Assembly (NCBI RefSeq): GCF_021484805.1 | Contig: NZ_CP090557.1 | Location: forward strand, 3,670,001 to 3,734,000 | DNA length: 64,000 nt | Direction of reading: 5' to 3' | Source of the DNA: Tellurirhabdus bombi | GTDB lineage: Bacteria; Bacteroidota; Bacteroidia; Cytophagales; Spirosomataceae | Part shown: piece by piece, positions 62,283 to 64,000 of the stretch | Position numbering within the stretch: position 1 is the first letter of the stretch | Layout of the letters: each line of letters begins with the position of its first letter | The notes under the pieces: model-generated | Databases searched by the model: none | Told to the model about the DNA's origin: nothing | The model's input: only the letters and a program-made list of their open reading frames with translations | Made by a program: the position numbers and the translations under genes

Positions 62283-62313
62283 TAACAGTGTTATTTTTTA
62301 TATCAGTGTATTA
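62283..62313. promoter_or_regulatory. Candidate TetR operator upstream of yceI
   Basis: TAACAGTGTTA (62283-62293) is an inverted repeat TAAC-N3-GTTA, followed by a second GTGTA element. It matches the site before tetR in the opposite orientation (10 of 11 bases in the core). Confidence 0.5.
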
Positions 62314-62348
62314 ATTTACCCAACTTTCATTGCATAAATACTAGAAAC

Positions 62349-62891
62349 ATGACAACTACAACAGCAACCCAATGGGCAGTAGACCCACTCCACTCTGAAG
62401 TTCAGTTTAAGGTGAAACACCTCGTTATTTCCACGGTAACAGGTTCTTTTAAAAAATTTCAGGGTGGCGTTACAACGCAGGGTGATGATTTTGAAGGCGC
62501 AGAGATTCACTTTTCCATGGATGTCAACAGCATTGACACCAACCAGGAAGGCCGGGATGCGCACTTGAAAGCTGCCGACTTCTTCGATGCCGAGCAATAC
62601 CCCAGCATTACCTTTGAATCGACTTCGTTCACGAAAGTGAAAGGCGACTTGTATAAGTTGGTGGGTAACCTGACGATGAAAGGCGTTACGAAAGAAATAA
62701 CAATCAACGCCGAATACGGCGGATCGGCCAAGGATAATTACGGGAATAAAAAAATTGGTTTTGAGGTAACGGGCATTGTTAACCGCAAAGCGTTCGGCCT
62801 AACTTACAACGCACTAACCGAAAAGGGTGGCCTGGCGCTGGGCGAAGACATCAAGCTGATTGCGAACATTCAATTAGCGCAACAGGCGTAA
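62349..62891 (+). CDS. YceI-family protein
   Basis: 180 residues without a signal peptide, so cytoplasmic, unlike E. coli YceI. The family signatures are complete: WAVDPLHSEVQFKVKHLVIS, GSFKKFQGGV, SIDTNQEGRDAHLKAADFFDAEQYP and NRKAFGLTYN. These form a lipocalin-like barrel that binds isoprenoid chains in known members. It follows the TetR gene and precedes an FMN reductase, which suggests a small stress or quinone-related module; that is inference. Confidence 0.93.
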   Translation: MTTTTATQWAVDPLHSEVQFKVKHLVISTVTGSFKKFQGGVTTQGDDFEGAEIHFSMDVNSIDTNQEGRDAHLKAADFFDAEQYPSITFESTSFTKVKGDLYKLVGNLTMKGVTKEITINAEYGGSAKDNYGNKKIGFEVTGIVNRKAFGLTYNALTEKGGLALGEDIKLIANIQLAQQA

Positions 62892-62896
62892 TAGAT

Positions 62897-62946
62897 GGTC
62901 TTTCTGGAAAACCCATTGCCTCATCAGCTAGTTTTCCAGAAAGACC
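62897..62946. terminator. Long perfect hairpin after yceI
   Basis: A 16-bp perfect stem (62897-62912 with 62931-62946) and an 18-base loop, followed after three bases by TTTTT. It may end or attenuate the yceI transcript before the FMN-reductase gene. Confidence 0.6.
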
Positions 62947-62980
62947 TGAATTTTTACTGCACAAACCTGACTTAAAAACC

Positions 62981-63553
62981 ATGTATAAGCTGAAGATCAT
63001 TTCTTCGACCGTTCGTTCCGGCCGTAAAGGGCCAATTATTACCTCATGGATTGCTGATGCTGCCCGCGAACACGGCGGTTTTGACGTTGACGTCCTGGAT
63101 TTGGCCGAAATCAACCTGCCTTTCATGAACGAAGCAGCGCATCCACGCCTCCAGCAGTATGAACACGAACACACCAAGCAATGGAGCGCTACCATTGACG
63201 AGGCCGACGCGTTTGTTTTCGTAGTGGGCGAATACAATCACAATTTCCCGGCACCCTTGCACAACGCCCTGGAATACCTGGTGCAGGAATGGGGCTACAA
63301 AGCAGCCGGTATTGTTAGTTACGGGGGTCTTTCGGGAGGAACCCGCGCGGCCAGCAGCCTCAAAGGCTATATCCCTACTTTCAAGATGGTGCCGATAGCC
63401 GAAATGGTTCATCTTCCATTTTTTACCAAGAATATCAACGATCAGGACGAATTCGTGGCCGACGAATCCGTTCAGCGTTCGGCCACGGCTATGCTAAACG
63501 AATTGCTGCGCTGGACCAAAGGGCTCAAGCTGATCAAGGAAAATAAACTCTAA
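62981..63553 (+). CDS. NADPH-dependent FMN reductase-like flavoprotein
   Basis: 190 residues with the flavodoxin-like fold: KIISSTVRSGRKGPIITSWI (phosphate-binding loop), VDVLDLAEINLPFMNEAAHPR, AFVFVVGEYNHNFPAPLHNALEYL (FMN ring contact and dimer loop) and GIVSYGGLSGGTRAASSLKGYI. It should reduce flavin, quinone or azo compounds with NAD(P)H in the cytoplasm. It follows yceI after a strong hairpin and may be partly cotranscribed with it under the TetR protein. Confidence 0.9.
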   Translation: MYKLKIISSTVRSGRKGPIITSWIADAAREHGGFDVDVLDLAEINLPFMNEAAHPRLQQYEHEHTKQWSATIDEADAFVFVVGEYNHNFPAPLHNALEYLVQEWGYKAAGIVSYGGLSGGTRAASSLKGYIPTFKMVPIAEMVHLPFFTKNINDQDEFVADESVQRSATAMLNELLRWTKGLKLIKENKL

Positions 63554-63657
63554 ATCAGTTTGCGCGTTCCGGGAGCGAGCCAGGTAATAAAACGGAAAAA
63601 ACTTTCCACTTGGTCAGGAATAAAGCGAACTTTGTCTTTCGAATAACTACCTAAGTG

Positions 63658-64000
63658 ATGACTTTTGACGAATTAAACCTGAATAAGCCGCTGCTGGCTG
63701 CTTTAACCGACCTGGGCTTTACCACGCCAACAACCATTCAGCAAAAGGCTTTTCCGGTTGTCATGTCTGGTCAGGATGTGTGCGGAATTGCCCAGACGGG
63801 AACGGGAAAAACGTTTGCTTACTTGCTTCCCTGCCTGCGGCAATTCCAGTTTTCGAAAGACCACCAGCCACAGCTTCTTATTCTGGTTCCAACGCGGGAA
63901 TTGGTCGTGCAGGTGGTGGAAGCTGCTCAAAAGCTGGCTGCTTACATGAATTTGCTGGTTGTGGGTGTATACGGAGGTGTCAACCTTAAACCGCAACTGG
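63658..64000 (+). CDS. DEAD-box RNA helicase, N-terminal part (runs off right edge)
   Basis: The first 114 residues only. The Q motif (FTTPTTIQQKAFPVVMSGQD), motif I (CGIAQTGTGKTFAYLLPCL) and motif Ia (LILVPTRELVVQVVEA) are intact, and a GG motif region begins (GVYGGV). It should be an ATP-dependent RNA helicase of the RhlE/DeaD kind; the subtype needs the missing C-terminus. The ATG at 63658 directly precedes the conserved MTFDELNL start. Confidence 0.93.
   Translation, partial: MTFDELNLNKPLLAALTDLGFTTPTTIQQKAFPVVMSGQDVCGIAQTGTGKTFAYLLPCLRQFQFSKDHQPQLLILVPTRELVVQVVEAAQKLAAYMNLLVVGVYGGVNLKPQL

Noticed and set aside
1-64000. tRNA, rRNA, CRISPR, insertion sequence or prophage
   Set aside because: Reading both strands I saw no cloverleaf-like sequence, rRNA segment, regular spaced direct repeats, transposase or integrase motifs.

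Overview
The window looks like a chromosomal segment of a member of the Bacteroidota, order Cytophagales, most likely close to Spirosomaceae (Spirosoma/Larkinella-like). This placement is an inference. It rests on promoters with the Bacteroidota-type TTG-N17-23-TAnnTTTG pattern, a C-terminal type IX secretion (T9SS) sorting domain on a secreted protease, a TonB-dependent receptor, an HppA-type pyrophosphatase of the K+-dependent class, Reg_prop/Y_Y_Y sensor kinases, and many lipoproteins. I saw no rRNA, tRNA, CRISPR array, transposase, integrase or phage gene.

Layout. 1-9.3 kb is leftward: the 5' part of dnaE, a UDG-like hypothetical, a lipoprotein, a divergent Nramp-family transporter, a fused 5-oxoprolinase/hydantoinase and an M28 peptidase. 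9.4-13.6 kb is rightward: trpS, PAP2 phosphatase, lipoprotein, prs, rplY. 13.6-32.5 kb is mixed housekeeping and accessory DNA: hppA, PIG-L deacetylase, DUF2461, DoxX, TonB receptor, a cupin, an Rrf2 regulator with its NmrA-like oxidoreductase, a LytTR protein, an M4 protease and two GT2 glycosyltransferases. 33-54 kb is a nitrogen island: gltBD followed by a complete nitrate/nitrite assimilation locus. 54-64 kb holds a two-component pair, an AlaA-like aminotransferase, a GH43 lipoprotein, TetR-YceI-FMN reductase and the start of a DEAD-box helicase.

How the nitrogen island works together. A leftward operon encodes an outer-membrane porin-like protein, a NarK-type transporter, a fused molybdenum nitrate reductase that carries its own FAD/NAD and [2Fe-2S] modules, a rubredoxin-tailed protein with the fold signature of siroheme nitrite/sulfite reductases but without most cluster cysteines, and a nitrate-reductase-associated protein. 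cobA (siroheme synthesis) is divergent from nirB-nirD. These are followed by a NarX-like sensor kinase with a nitrate-type P-box and a NarL-like regulator. The ammonium made would feed GltBD next door.

Most interesting signals: (1) the degenerate siroheme-reductase/rubredoxin protein; (2) the tripartite nitrate reductase, whose C-terminal tail is written by the end of a dispersed repeat present in two other intergenic places; (3) a pair of equally spaced Rrf2 operators, one abutting the regulator's own -7 box and one in front of its partner gene; (4) a shared candidate operator in front of tetR and yceI; (5) two short promoter-to-terminator units that could be small RNAs; (6) nested dyads in the nirB leader, one including the start codon.
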